NCBI RefSeq assembly: GCF_014652435.1
Contig: NZ_BMYU01000002.1
Coordinates: 579,744 to 643,743 of the forward strand
DNA length: 64,000 nt
Reading direction: 5' to 3'
Origin: Cognatundibacterium squillarum
Lineage (GTDB): Bacteria > Pseudomonadota > Gammaproteobacteria > Burkholderiales > Burkholderiaceae_D
Shown: positions 47,342 to 57,038 of the stretch, piece by piece
Layout of the letters: every line of letters starts with the position of its first letter
How positions within the stretch are numbered: the first letter of the stretch is position 1
Notes under the pieces: model-generated
Databases searched by the model: none
Seen by the model: the letters and a program-made list of their open reading frames with translations, nothing else
What the model was told of the DNA's origin: nothing
Made by a program: the position numbers and the translations under genes

Positions 47342-47926
47342 TTATGCCCGCGTCGCCAGAAACTCGCCGTTCCCCACGGGCACGGTGCAGCAGGTAAATT
47401 CCGTATCCGCGGTGACCAGCGCAAAAAATTCCGTCATTTCGGCGGCGTGTGACGTGGCGTTATCAACCACCAGCAAACCACCGGGGCGCAGCACGCGCTT
47501 CAGTTGCGGCCACCAGCCAGTGTATTCGCTGCGTTCAGAATCCAGAAACAGTAAGTCGACGCTGTGATCCGCCATGCCCTGCAACCATGCACCGGCTTCG
47601 GTGTGCTGTTGCTGAATCAGATCCTGCAAACCGGCGCGGCGGAAGTTGGCGGCGGCAAGGGCAACTTTGCTTTCAGAATATTCCAGCGTGGTGACTCGCC
47701 CGCCGGTGGCACGGGCGGCCCACGCCAGCCACAGGGTGGAATAGCCATTCGAGGTACCGATTTCCAGAATCCGTTTCGCGTTGACGGAGCGTATCAGCAC
47801 CGCCAGCAGTTCGCCGGTATCGCGGGTGATGTTCAGCATGCGGCGCGGGCGCTCGCTGTGTTGCGCATCATTGTCTTTGCCAAACTGCTCAAGTTCCGAC
47901 AACAAGTCTTTCAGGTTCTGATCCAT
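47342..47926 (-). CDS. class I O-methyltransferase
   Basis: A 194-residue SAM-dependent methyltransferase of the COMT/PCMT-like family 3. SAM-binding motif I reads ILEIGTSNGYSTLWLA, a later acidic metal-binding position is in LLFLDSERSEY, and GGLLVVDNA forms a further conserved strand. AAGGAGCCTGCG before the ATG at 47926 sets the start. Such enzymes methylate small catechol-like or other metabolites, using a divalent ion. Substrate unknown. Confidence 0.85.
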   Translation of the reverse strand: MDQNLKDLLSELEQFGKDNDAQHSERPRRMLNITRDTGELLAVLIRSVNAKRILEIGTSNGYSTLWLAWAARATGGRVTTLEYSESKVALAAANFRRAGLQDLIQQQHTEAGAWLQGMADHSVDLLFLDSERSEYTGWWPQLKRVLRPGGLLVVDNATSHAAEMTEFFALVTADTEFTCCTVPVGNGEFLATRA

Positions 47927-48027
47927 CGCAGGCTCCTTCGTTTTCATGGTGAGAACAAATCCGCCATCCACCTTGCCTGAAAATCACTTAAAAAAACAGT
48001 AACAGCCGCGCAGTTTTTGACCATACA

Positions 48028-48112
48028 GTATGCAGAACACCGCATTGGCGTTTTACGGAGAGCCAGACTTTCTGCCGACGACAGCCGGATTGCTATGCCG
48101 GAATCCGCAAAA
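48028..48112 (-). repeat. 85-bp dispersed repeat, copy R9
   Basis: Inverted copy in a 578-nt gap. The core GACTTTCTGCCGACGACAG is intact, and the AAATG end is diverged (CAAAA on plus). Confidence 0.85.
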
Positions 48113-48174
48113 TGGCCAAATTCCGGCTTTTTTTGCCATCCGGCAGGGTTTCCGGCGAAAAACCTGACGCCGGA

Positions 48175-48423
48175 CTATTCAAATTCCTCACCTTTGAAAA
48201 AATCTGCGCAACCTTTCCCTTCCTTTTGCAAATAATTCGCAGAGTAAAAGCCGCTCTCCAAGCCCGAAAATGGCTGCGCAATCGTTTAAATCGGGGTTTC
48301 GCGGGCATACGGATGATACGAAACCTGCTTTCCGGCGCGGAATTGACCGGAAATTGCATACTGCGCCAGCGTATTCTTTTTCCTCACCTGAGATAAAAAT
48401 AAGCTATTCGAATTCCTCACCTT
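48175..48423. repeat. three copies of a TATTC-N5-CCTCACCT motif
   Basis: CTATTCAAATTCCTCACCTT at 48175-48194 and CTATTCGAATTCCTCACCTT at 48404-48423 differ at one base. A third, weaker copy (TATTCTTTTTCCTCACCT) is at 48372-48389. On the minus strand each reads AGGTGAGG. The role is unknown; they lie between repeat R9 and a terminator, with no gene. Confidence 0.6.
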
Positions 48424-48451
48424 CAGAGGGAAAACCGCTAAAAAGAATAAA

Positions 48452-48480
48452 AAAACCGGTGTGCAGGACACCGGTTTTTA
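48452..48480. terminator. bidirectional rho-independent terminator
   Basis: AAAACCGGTGT pairs with ACACCGGTTTT across GCAGG. It lies 25 nt past the stop of the minus-strand acyltransferase and works in both directions by its A- and T-runs. Confidence 0.92.
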
Positions 48481-48504
48481 CGACTTCTCAGAGCTGCCGG
48501 ATCA

Positions 48505-49608
48505 TTAAACCGGGCGCTGATCGTGGGAAGCCGTGGCAGACGACGATGATCGTGCACACAGATTGAAGCGCGGCTTCAGGGCGAGCGCCCGTTTTTCGAC
48601 ACCGTGCCACGACAGTATCGCCAGCGGCAAAATTACCAGCGTTCCGGTCAGCATCATCGTGAATGCGCTCATCGTCGGGTACAGCGACACCAGCGTCTGC
48701 TGTACCGGAAAAGCATAGATATAGATCCCGTAAGAATAGTCTCCGGCCCGGTTAAACAAGCGGATTTTTCCTGACGGAATATAAGCGAACCAGAATAATA
48801 AATACGGCAAGGTCAGAACATAAACAACCGTGAACACTTTTGCGCCGGCGAATGCAGATACCGCCATCAGCACTGCCAACGCCGCTGCCAGCCAGTTTTT
48901 CAGTACGATACGTCGACGCAGCAAATAAAATGCCGTGCCGGTAAAGAACATGCAGCTAAGGCGATTTAAATGGCTTTCTGCGCTGCCCTGAAAATAACGC
49001 ACAAAAAAGTAAGCGAGTCCGGCCACAACCAGCGCCAGCACCGGTGCTGCCATGAATATGCCTCCCCGTCCGGGCCCTTGCCAGCGCCGGGTCAGTGCCC
49101 AGATCAGCAGCAAAGCCAGATACATTTTGACTTCATAAATCAGCGTCCACAGCGATCCGTTAACCGCATCGGGAAACGGCGTATTTTCAAATACGCCGGG
49201 CAATTGCATTCCGATACCGCCGAGCAAAGTGCTGCCTTTGAGTACGTAGCTCCAGCTAAGCGGATGCCTCAGGTATTCGGTGACAGGTAAACGGGTCAGG
49301 GCTGATCCGAGCACGAATGTGGTGAACAAAACCGCGACAATCAGGGCCGGGTATATACGGATTGTTCGCGACAGCAGATAAATTCTGGCACTGTCGCTGC
49401 GCATCAGAGACTGCGTCACCAGAAATCCGCTGGTGATGAAAAATACATCCACGGCCCAGGTACCCGCGGTCATCCCCAGCCATGCACCGAAAGGCTCAGC
49501 TTGCCCTGTCAGGGGGAAACAGTGATTTAAAAAGACGGCAAATGCAGCGATAAACCGGATGAGATTGTAGTTATTGTCTTTACTACTGGATAAATCAGAA
49601 AGTCGCAT
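48505..49608 (-). CDS. acyltransferase family 3 membrane protein
   Basis: A 367-residue integral membrane protein of the acyltransferase-3 family. It has DNNYNLIRFIAAFAVFLNHC at the N-terminus (conserved Arg and catalytic His) and FITSGFLVTQSLMRS, then about ten helices. Such enzymes O-acylate lipopolysaccharide, exopolysaccharide or peptidoglycan sugars. The ATG at 49608 fits the family start; an ATG at 49632 adds eight residues. It has only weak ribosome binding sequence. It is monocistronic with a strong terminator. Its sequence is only distantly related to the family member at 24.1 kb. Confidence 0.88.
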   Translation of the reverse strand: MRLSDLSSSKDNNYNLIRFIAAFAVFLNHCFPLTGQAEPFGAWLGMTAGTWAVDVFFITSGFLVTQSLMRSDSARIYLLSRTIRIYPALIVAVLFTTFVLGSALTRLPVTEYLRHPLSWSYVLKGSTLLGGIGMQLPGVFENTPFPDAVNGSLWTLIYEVKMYLALLLIWALTRRWQGPGRGGIFMAAPVLALVVAGLAYFFVRYFQGSAESHLNRLSCMFFTGTAFYLLRRRIVLKNWLAAALAVLMAVSAFAGAKVFTVVYVLTLPYLLFWFAYIPSGKIRLFNRAGDYSYGIYIYAFPVQQTLVSLYPTMSAFTMMLTGTLVILPLAILSWHGVEKRALALKPRFNLCARSSSSATASHDQRPV

Positions 49609-50238
49609 GAAAAGAAAGCAATCCGGCGACATTCGGTAAAACAGAGATCAGATGCAGCACATCACAAATATTGTTCACTGAAGATGAGATGACCCTGTTG
49701 CACGTATCTCTATGCGTCGAATTGCAACATAAAGTAAATAATATGAGAATTATAACTTTTTTGACGGAAACATTCTTGTGAATGTAAATATATTTCCATT
49801 ATTTATAAATAATGCCATCTCAAGGAAATTTTCGCACTAATTCTGGGGCCAATTCAAATTAGTTAACATAACAACGCACAATAAGATGCTTAATAAACCG
49901 TTTTATGAGAAGTTTATGGAATGAATCTATTTAATATTTCTTATCATAAAGTTACGCAATCTTATACAATCCGGGCGGACAAACAACATAATTCACCGGT
50001 TACAAGCACGTATTAAGTGACAAACAGGTGTTAGAGTCAACGACAGACCTCTCCCCACAATGGTGTATTGGAATTCATGCTGTTTTTCAGGAATGAAGAA
50101 TACAATTCAATAAAGGTCGCAGAACACATCAACAACAGTTAAGGTGCGATCACAGATTAATACCAGCAAACTAATTTTCTGCACCCGGCATCCATTAGAC
50201 TTATCATCATTTTTCTGAACACAGTTTTCATCAACCTC
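49609..50238. other. AT-rich divergent intergenic region
   Basis: About 630 nt lie between two divergent genes and are clearly more AT-rich than the surroundings. No coding frame or RNA gene is recognisable. It probably holds both promoters, and the composition suggests nucleoid-protein (H-NS-like) control or foreign origin. Confidence 0.5.
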
Positions 50239-52152
50239 ATGCAACTAATTCGAATCGCATGCCTTGGCAGCCTTCTCATTCACGTTTTCACCATCAACAC
50301 CGCATCTGCTGAGGAAGCAGCCGATCAGGGTCACATCCGCTATCTGAAAGACCATTACACGATCAGACTGAATGCCGACGGCTTGCCACGTACGGAAAGG
50401 GATTTCATTATCCGTGCGATTGATGACACGGGGGTCAAGCAGTTAATCCAGCAGTATCTGACCGCAAACAAAGATAAAAACCTGCTCACGATTACAGCGG
50501 CGGAAACACTGAAAGCGGATGGTACGGTGATTCCGGTACCGGATGCCGACCGGAAAGTGCAACAGGGTATGCTGGGCGGCGTTTCCTATCCCGAGCAACA
50601 GCTGACACAGATGACTTTTCCCAAGCTGGCGGTGGGCGATGCGATTCATGTGCATTATGTGTATCAGCGCACAAAATCTGATTTACCGGGCGGCCATTCC
50701 GACGCTTATTACTTCGGTCGCGATGTGATTCGTGAAAACACCCGGTTCACGCTGGAGTTTCCGGCGGCACTGAAACTGCAATTCGTGACCCATGAACTGC
50801 AGCCGGTGCAGGATCAGACCAAAGACGGCACGCGTCAGCTGGTATGGCAGTTTGAAAACACGAAAGTGACGCAGGGTGATTTTGGTGTCGTCAATAACTG
50901 GCAGTACACACCGCATCTGATGACGACGACTTTCGCTGACTGGAAAGCGATTGCGCAGGCGTATCAACAGGGCGCCGCTGAAAAAACCATCCTCAGTGAG
51001 AAGGTCAGAAAACTGACAGCACAACTGACGGAGGGCATCACGGAGGACCGTGAAAAAGCCCGTGTTTTGTATGACTGGGTGCGCAAAAACATCCGTTACG
51101 TCGCCAGCTATATCGGTGACGGCGGCATGGTGCCGAATGATACGGATACGATACTTGAACGCTTATACGGCGATTGCAAAGACCACGCGACCTTGCTGGA
51201 AGCGATGCTCGGTGCTGCCGGTATTGAAGCATCTCAGGTCTTAATCGATGCCGACAATGACAACTACACTTTGCCACCGCTGCCGGTGTTCTGGTTTAAC
51301 CACGCGATCAATTATCTGCCGGGTCTGCATATGTATCTGGATTCCACGTCGGATACCACGCCTTTCGGCATGCTGCCGGAATATGACCGCGGCCATCCGG
51401 TACTGATCACTAAGGGCTTTGAAAAAGTCACGGAAACGCCTGCCTTACGCGCAGCCGATCTGAGTGCAGTTCGCCAGACAAAGACAAGTGTCGGCATCAA
51501 TGGTGAATGGAAACGGGTGACCCGCATCGGCGGCAAAGGACTTGCCGCTGTGCTTAACCGCGAATTTCTGGATGGCATAGGACGCGGCAATGAAGCAACC
51601 TGGGCGCGCAATTATCTGAACAGTAATACGCTGTCCGGTTCTGCGGAACTGATTGCTGAAACTGCTGCAGAAAAAACAGGCTTTGATTATCGCTTCGAAG
51701 AGAATCTGAATAATATGATTTCTCAGCCGGAAGCGGCAGCTGTGTTAATGCTGCCTGCACTGGATGGTCCGGTGAATCTGGATGGCATTATGAAACGCTA
51801 CAATGAAAGTCAGCGCTCTACCGACTTCAAATGCAATTCATTTGAAATCAGGGATGAAACCGAAATGGTATTGGCACCATCGCTGAAAGCGATTTACCTG
51901 CCGAAAAATGTGCGTCTGAACAGCGGCCCGGTATTTGCAGATATTCGTTACGAGCAACGCGGACAAACCATTATTACGAAACGCCATTTTGGTATTGATT
52001 CCGAGCGCTCATGGTGTGCAGCGGAAGAATATCCGCGCTTTCAGAATGCCATGAAACTGGTGGAAAAAGCACTGGAGGCAAGAGTACTGTATCTGCGCTC
52101 CGGCAACGCAGATAAACACAAAACGAAACCGGCAAAACAGCAGACTTCGTAA
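50239..52152 (+). CDS. DUF3857 transglutaminase-like exported protein
   Basis: A 637-residue protein with a signal peptide (cleavage after ASA, about residue 24) and an N-terminal DUF3857 domain (about 40-230). A transglutaminase-like core follows with a complete triad: C313 in YGDCKDHATLL, H355 in FNHAINYLP and D368 in YLDSTSDTTPFG. A C-terminal beta-rich DUF2569/3858-like region closes the protein. It probably works in the periplasm on peptide amide bonds or as a protease. It is monocistronic with a long AT-rich upstream region. The specific substrate is unknown. Confidence 0.88.
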   Translation: MQLIRIACLGSLLIHVFTINTASAEEAADQGHIRYLKDHYTIRLNADGLPRTERDFIIRAIDDTGVKQLIQQYLTANKDKNLLTITAAETLKADGTVIPVPDADRKVQQGMLGGVSYPEQQLTQMTFPKLAVGDAIHVHYVYQRTKSDLPGGHSDAYYFGRDVIRENTRFTLEFPAALKLQFVTHELQPVQDQTKDGTRQLVWQFENTKVTQGDFGVVNNWQYTPHLMTTTFADWKAIAQAYQQGAAEKTILSEKVRKLTAQLTEGITEDREKARVLYDWVRKNIRYVASYIGDGGMVPNDTDTILERLYGDCKDHATLLEAMLGAAGIEASQVLIDADNDNYTLPPLPVFWFNHAINYLPGLHMYLDSTSDTTPFGMLPEYDRGHPVLITKGFEKVTETPALRAADLSAVRQTKTSVGINGEWKRVTRIGGKGLAAVLNREFLDGIGRGNEATWARNYLNSNTLSGSAELIAETAAEKTGFDYRFEENLNNMISQPEAAAVLMLPALDGPVNLDGIMKRYNESQRSTDFKCNSFEIRDETEMVLAPSLKAIYLPKNVRLNSGPVFADIRYEQRGQTIITKRHFGIDSERSWCAAEEYPRFQNAMKLVEKALEARVLYLRSGNADKHKTKPAKQQTS

Positions 52153-52210
52153 GCATGCCAGTATGCTGATGCGTGCAACACGGCGGCGCTGCATCCTTCA
52201 AAGGAAAACG

Positions 52211-52609
52211 ATGATGACAACCAGAAACGCCGCCTGCAGTTGCGGGCAATTGCAAGTAACAACCAGCGGTGATCCGGTCAGAGTATCGGTCTGTCATTGT
52301 CTGGCTTGCCAGCGCCGCACCGGCAGCGTATTTGGTATGCAAGCACGGTTTCCGCGTGCGCAAGTGCAGATTTGCGGTGAAAGACGGATTTACACGCGGA
52401 TTTCAGATGACGGCAATGCCGTGGATTTTCATTTTTGCGCGCACTGCGGTGCCACCGTGTATTACTACGCACAGGATGACGATCCGCATATCGCGATACC
52501 GGTCGGTGCTTTTGCCGATCCGGCATTTCCGCCACCGGCGTTTTCCGTGTATGAAGAGCGCAAACATCGCTGGGTAACGATACCCGGCGACGTGGAACAT
52601 CATTCGTAG
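52211..52609 (+). CDS. GFA-family (CENP-V/GFA) zinc protein
   Basis: A 132-residue protein of the GFA family, named after glutathione-dependent formaldehyde-activating enzyme. Zinc-binding Cys are seen in CSCGQL, CHCLACQRRTGS and CAHCGATV. The ATG at 52211 follows AAAGGAAAACG. Biochemical evidence for the formaldehyde activity of the prototype is disputed, so a role alongside frmA is possible but not shown. It overlaps the convergent Lrp regulator by 10 nt. Confidence 0.88.
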   Translation: MMTTRNAACSCGQLQVTTSGDPVRVSVCHCLACQRRTGSVFGMQARFPRAQVQICGERRIYTRISDDGNAVDFHFCAHCGATVYYYAQDDDPHIAIPVGAFADPAFPPPAFSVYEERKHRWVTIPGDVEHHS

Positions 52610-53058
52610 CGAATCTGATCCGCAGGCAACCGCTGCCGCGTTTCATGCTGGCTGGACAACACCACCGAGGTAGTGCTGGTTCCCAGCTCACCCAGTGCTT
52701 TCAGGACTGACTGTAAATGCTCCGGCGAACACAGCGCCACATGCAGCAAGGCACAATACGTGCCGGTGGTGGCATGAACTGCCAGCACTTCCGGATGGTT
52801 TTCTGCCCAGCTATCGAGTTCCGCATGCGAGCGCACCGTCACCTGAATCAGCGCTTCAAAGCTGTATCCCAGCTTACGCAAGTTCAGCTGCACACCATAA
52901 CCACGTATCACGCCCTGCTCTTCCAATCGCCTGACCCGCTCTGCCACAGCGGGTGAAGTCAGATGAATACGGCGCCCCAGTTCTGAGTAACTGATACGGG
53001 CATCTTCCTGCATCAGCGCCAGAATTTTGCGGTCGTACGTGTCCAGTTCAAAATTCAA
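52600..53058 (-). CDS. Lrp/AsnC-family regulator
   Basis: A 152-residue transcription regulator. The N-terminal winged helix reads LDTYDRKILALMQEDARISY and SPAVAERVRRLEEQGVIRGY, and the C-terminal RAM/ASNC ligand domain has ATTGTYCALLHVA. Members respond to amino acids and often act as global or local regulators. It lies divergently from the NIPSNAP gene 116 nt away, which is its most likely target by position. Confidence 0.9.
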   Translation of the reverse strand: MNFELDTYDRKILALMQEDARISYSELGRRIHLTSPAVAERVRRLEEQGVIRGYGVQLNLRKLGYSFEALIQVTVRSHAELDSWAENHPEVLAVHATTGTYCALLHVALCSPEHLQSVLKALGELGTSTTSVVLSSQHETRQRLPADQIRYE

Positions 53059-53174
53059 AGTCTGCCTCCTGTTTTTCTTTCATTTTTGTGGCCTGAACCC
53101 GCCGAAAACCTTGTTTCTTCTATGGGTGGAAACCGCCGCCGACTTTACCATGTTTGCTTTCACAGGGAGCAGAT

Positions 53175-53528
53175 ATGCATGAAAAACCACTGATAGAAAT
53201 ACGCTGTTACCGGCTGCGCGCTGGCAAAGCGCAGATGTTTGATCAACTGATGCGGGAGCAATCCTTACCTTTACTGCGCAGCAGCGGATGCGAAGTCGTG
53301 TATGCCGGTGCTTCACTTGATCATCCGGAACACTATGTGCTGATACGTGCTTACCACGATCAGGCAGACCGGGAACAAAGCCAGCAAGCGTTTTACAGCA
53401 GTGCCGCATGGCGCGAGGGACCACGTGCTGCAATTCTCGACTGTATCGAATCTTCGGTTGATTTCTTGCAGCAACGCTCTTTATTAAATCAGTTATTTAC
53501 AAAGGAAAGCAATGAGCAAGGACTTTGA
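53175..53528 (+). CDS. NIPSNAP-family protein
   Basis: A 117-residue dimeric alpha-beta barrel (NIPSNAP-like) protein with IEIRCYRLRAGKAQMFDQ at the start and HYVLIRAYHDQADRE in the middle. GGGAGCAGAT precedes the ATG at 53175. Its last 17 nt overlap the next gene, so the two are translated together. Family members bind or modify small molecules, but few have known activity. Confidence 0.82.
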   Translation: MHEKPLIEIRCYRLRAGKAQMFDQLMREQSLPLLRSSGCEVVYAGASLDHPEHYVLIRAYHDQADREQSQQAFYSSAAWREGPRAAILDCIESSVDFLQQRSLLNQLFTKESNEQGL

Positions 53529-53991
53529 TTTTTTTCTGGGCCACTGGACGGTGCATAATCAGCGCCTGAAAGCGCGTCTGCAGGGATGTCAGGAATGGGA
53601 AACATTCACAGCGGTACAGCATAACAAAGCATTGCCCGGCGGTATCGGGAACTATGATGATTTTGTGGCCGAAGACTGGAAGCCCGGCTTTACCGGCATG
53701 TCACTCAGGATATTTGACCCGCGCACGCAGTTATGGTCCATTTACTGGCTGGATAATCTGAGCGGCGGTCTGGATACCCGCGGGCATTTACAACCGCCGG
53801 TGGTTGGCCGCTTTGAGAATGGTACCGGTATTTTCACCGGCGAAGATACACTGGACGGCAAACCGATACTGGTGCGCTATATCTGGTCTGATACCCACAC
53901 CGACACACCGCGCTGGGAGCAGGCAATGTCTGTTGATCAGGGCCAAAGCTGGGAAACCAACTGGATAATGCTGATGCGCCGCCCTGCGTGA
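53512..53991 (+). CDS. DUF1579-like protein
   Basis: A 159-residue soluble protein, probably a lipocalin-like barrel. It opens FDFFLGHWTVHNQRLKARL, as in DUF1579-type proteins, and contains DPRTQLWSIYWLD and GTGIFTGEDTLDGKPI. AAGGAAAGCA precedes the ATG inside the NIPSNAP gene. The two-gene unit, with the divergent Lrp regulator, looks like a small regulated module for an unknown metabolite. Confidence 0.7.
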   Translation: MSKDFDFFLGHWTVHNQRLKARLQGCQEWETFTAVQHNKALPGGIGNYDDFVAEDWKPGFTGMSLRIFDPRTQLWSIYWLDNLSGGLDTRGHLQPPVVGRFENGTGIFTGEDTLDGKPILVRYIWSDTHTDTPRWEQAMSVDQGQSWETNWIMLMRRPA

Positions 53992-54084
53992 TCTGCTGTG
54001 TGTTCAGGACGCTGAAAATGAAGCAGGCGCTGTGATCAGACGGATAGCTATTCATCAGCGCCAGCAGATATTTTTTATCATTGC

Positions 54085-54480
54085 TTATTGCATCGCACCG
54101 ATTTCGAGTCCGAAATAGAATTCATCTACCGGTGCTGCAGGGAATTTCAGCGTTTTGATTTTTTCGCTGACACAACCGGTAAAGTTATTTTCCGCTTTCC
54201 AGAAAATCTGCTTTGCTTCCCCAGTCGGAGTAACGCTGAATACCAGGCCGATACCGTTCGCCATTGAATAATTGGTTTTTCCTACGCACTCCACCAGAGC
54301 AGGGCCGACCAGACGTGAAAACGCCGGACGCATTTCATTCAGGTACCAGGCGCGGGTAGCCGGATTTGTTGCATCGGTTTTTCCCTGTGCCATTGCCTCC
54401 GGATAATTATCTGCCGCCAGACTGATTTGCGCAGTTGCTGATAACAAGCCGGTCAGTACGATTGCCTGAATTCGCTTCAT
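54085..54480 (-). CDS. small exported unknown protein
   Basis: A 131-residue protein with a signal peptide (MKRIQAIVLTGLLSATAQISLAAD). The mature 105 residues contain two Cys (VECVGKTN and FTGCVSEKI) that probably form a disulphide. They are followed by LKFPAAPVDEFYFGLEIG, a TonB-C-terminal-like pattern. AGGATGCAGGAA lies before the ATG at 54480. Function unknown, probably periplasmic. Confidence 0.7.
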   Translation of the reverse strand: MKRIQAIVLTGLLSATAQISLAADNYPEAMAQGKTDATNPATRAWYLNEMRPAFSRLVGPALVECVGKTNYSMANGIGLVFSVTPTGEAKQIFWKAENNFTGCVSEKIKTLKFPAAPVDEFYFGLEIGAMQ

Positions 54481-54998
54481 TTCCTGCATCCTTATCATTT
54501 GATTCACGATTTGTGCATTTTACAATGATATTTCTCCAATAATTTGCACAATGGAAACATAGCACTTTTGGTGTCTTTGCTTCGCAACACTTTCTGTACT
54601 GTCCTAAATATTTTGAAAGCGCCAGTTTCCGTGCTTTCTGTCATGTAAGCGACACGTCAAACACGCGGTTTTTCCGGTGACGACCCGGCGAATTCGCGAT
54701 ACACGCCGCGTAGAAAAATATCTGCGTTCACAGTACGAGGTGCCATCACTCTTTTGATTTAACCGGAAAATATCAAAAGGAGTTTCATGCATCTGATCCG
54801 CTGCACTTCACTATTAACGTGTAAATTAAAATTCAGTTCATGTTTTACGATGAAAGATTTCACGCATGTGAAATCACAGAATTTGTAAATTCACAAAAAT
54901 TTTTTCTGCGTACATTACACTCAAGCTCGCTGTTGCTGAAGCATCGCGAAGACGTCTTGCCAGCTGTATTCACCTTTTGCCAGTCAAGGAGACTCTCT
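54481..54998. other. upstream region of the ferritin-like/DUF692 operon
   Basis: About 520 nt contain no supported gene. The part at 54500-54600 is AT-rich with imperfect TGTGCA/TGCACA elements at 54513 and 54546. The frame of the ferritin-like gene is open back to 54840, but those codons lack ribosome site and family character. The operon promoter should lie between 54.8 and 54.98 kb. Confidence 0.5.
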
Positions 54999-57038
54999 AT
55001 GTACGCAGCCTTACCCGAAGCACCGCAGGAAGCGATCAAGAACCGGCCGCTGGATTTACTGGCCACCGATACAGCGGCTGTGCGCGCAATTGCGCAGGCA
55101 GCGGTCAGCGTGGAATTGTTCACGATTCCGCTGTATATGACGTCGATGTATTCCATACAGGGAACGCATCAGATCAATTCCAAAGGCAATATGTTTTATA
55201 AAGGCCGCGAGTGGCCGGGGCTGGCACCGACTGCGCGTCCGCATACCGCCAATCAGAAGGCGTTTAACATCATTTTCAGCGTATTCATTCAGGAAATGCT
55301 GCATTTGCAAATGGCAGCGAATCTGGCGACAGCGATTGGGGTGACACCGGACTTTACCAGTGGCTCCGGTTCGCAAAATAAGAATCGCGGCTGGACTTGC
55401 TATGGCGAGAATAACTCTGTGATTCCGTGCATCGTGAATCTGAAAGATACCCATTCCTATCAGCATGTCCGCGTTAATCTGGAAGCGCTGAATCACAATC
55501 AGGCAGACTTATTTCTGGCCATCGAACAACCGGAAAAACAGGCGCGTGAACAATTGCGTGCCAATGCACACAAATACTTTCCGCAAGTTCCGTTTGCGGG
55601 CTGGACACCGTCTAAAGGTTTCGGCGATTTACCGATGTTCGGCACCATCGGTTATATGTACGAATGCTACGCAAAGTACATCAGTATCGAATACGCGGAT
55701 GGTCAAACCCTGTGGGACAAGCTGTTTGTGCGTACTGCTGTGCAACAGGATATGTTTAACGTCCGTTCCGGCCCGGGCGGGTCACATCCTGAAGCGGAAT
55801 ATCCAAAATTCAAAACCCTGTTCGATCCCGAAGATAAACTCAGCGACCAGCACACCAAAGCCATCGATATGATGTGTGCGATTACCGATCAGGGCGAAGG
55901 TAATGCCACCGGCATCGGCTTTTACCGCCGTCATCATTTACTGAAAGCAGTACAGCCGGATTACCGCGAATCCGACAGTGCACTGAAAGCCGATTACCCA
56001 TCCTATAACGGCGACGGTAAGCCCGTAGAATCTGCCACAGCCGTTGCGCGTTTCGATAGTGCTGCATACGACCACTATGAACGCTTTATGACTGTGAAAG
56101 CGATTCTCGAATCGAGAAGCGAAATCGTGGGTGAGCGTCTGATCACATGGGAGCAATGGCATGCGGCCGGTCATGCATGGACTAAGGAAATGCTGACCAA
56201 CCACGAATATCATGCAGAAACGGCGCATAAAAATATCCCTGCACCGGAAGAAGTGGCGGGCGCGCTGAACCGGCTGAAACTGGCCAAAGCCACCTATCAA
56301 ACCCTGAGCCAGGTTTCCGCCGGATCGATCTACGGTATTACCTCGGTACTGAACACATACTGGCAAAATCAGAAGCAAGACTTCCCGTATCCGTCGATGG
56401 TGGGCTCGGGTGACCGTATTTCTATCTGCTGGGCGATTACCGGCAAAGCACCGGATCTGATTGTGGATGTACCTTTGCCGGATCCGGCGGTGCTGTACCA
56501 CGCATGTCAGGGTATGGATCTGAATGCGGGTGCGAAAGATCAGAATTGCGCAGCGATTGCGGTGTATCACACTTGTCGCGGTTCGAACGGTTGTCATGCA
56601 CAGGGTGGCTGTGGCTTTGTGCAACCGGACTCCGGTGGCGGCTCCTGTGGCGGCAGCGGTTGCGGACAATCTGCAAAAGCAGCTGCAGCAACGACCACAC
56701 ACGGGCAAAATTTGTGCGGCGGCCCGAAACCGCCAGCCAGCCTGTACAGCGCACCGAGCGATAACAAATGCAAATCCTTCGGCGGCTGTGCTGTTCCTAT
56801 CTCCGCATCGCAGCTCTATCCTTCATCCGGTTCTATGCAGTTGTATAACTTTGCCGATACGCCGGAACACAAATCGGAGCCCTTACCGGCATCCGATAAC
56901 CTGAACTTTGCCAACGGTGATGCTGTGTATGACGTTGCATGGGCAGCTTATCAGCGTGTGATGAAGGAACGTGGCTTGCCTAGCGGTGAAAAACCGGCGC
57001 CGAATGATTTGCGTATCGCCATGCCACCTTCTACCTGA
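54999..57038 (+). CDS. ferritin-like VioB-type protein with Cys-rich C-terminal tail
   Basis: A 679-residue protein. The N-terminal ferritin-like domain, as in VioB-type iminophenylpyruvate dimer synthases, shows VSVELFTIPLYMTSMYSI (E39) and IQEMLHLQMAANLATAIG (E99, H102), which would bind a di-iron site. Residues about 500-600 are unlike VioB: ten Cys at 503, 517, 526, 532, 538, 550, 555, 573, 591 and 597, in Gly-rich settings such as GGCGF, CGGSGCGQS and CKSFGGC. AAGGAGACTCTCT before the ATG at 54999 sets the start. The next gene overlaps by one nt. Since DUF692 enzymes modify Cys-containing substrates, this tail is a likely modification target or metal-binding element (inference). Confidence 0.85.
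   Translation: MYAALPEAPQEAIKNRPLDLLATDTAAVRAIAQAAVSVELFTIPLYMTSMYSIQGTHQINSKGNMFYKGREWPGLAPTARPHTANQKAFNIIFSVFIQEMLHLQMAANLATAIGVTPDFTSGSGSQNKNRGWTCYGENNSVIPCIVNLKDTHSYQHVRVNLEALNHNQADLFLAIEQPEKQAREQLRANAHKYFPQVPFAGWTPSKGFGDLPMFGTIGYMYECYAKYISIEYADGQTLWDKLFVRTAVQQDMFNVRSGPGGSHPEAEYPKFKTLFDPEDKLSDQHTKAIDMMCAITDQGEGNATGIGFYRRHHLLKAVQPDYRESDSALKADYPSYNGDGKPVESATAVARFDSAAYDHYERFMTVKAILESRSEIVGERLITWEQWHAAGHAWTKEMLTNHEYHAETAHKNIPAPEEVAGALNRLKLAKATYQTLSQVSAGSIYGITSVLNTYWQNQKQDFPYPSMVGSGDRISICWAITGKAPDLIVDVPLPDPAVLYHACQGMDLNAGAKDQNCAAIAVYHTCRGSNGCHAQGGCGFVQPDSGGGSCGGSGCGQSAKAAAATTTHGQNLCGGPKPPASLYSAPSDNKCKSFGGCAVPISASQLYPSSGSMQLYNFADTPEHKSEPLPASDNLNFANGDAVYDVAWAAYQRVMKERGLPSGEKPAPNDLRIAMPPST

Noticed and set aside
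54604..54792. 62-codon minus-strand frame with a CLTC motif
   Set aside because: Looks faintly like a transposase scrap but has no second conserved block; one CxxC is not enough support.
54840..54998. A longer N-terminus for the ferritin-like protein
   Set aside because: The frame is open, but AAGGAGA directly before the ATG at 54999 and the family-like beginning MYAALPEAPQEAI support the shorter form.
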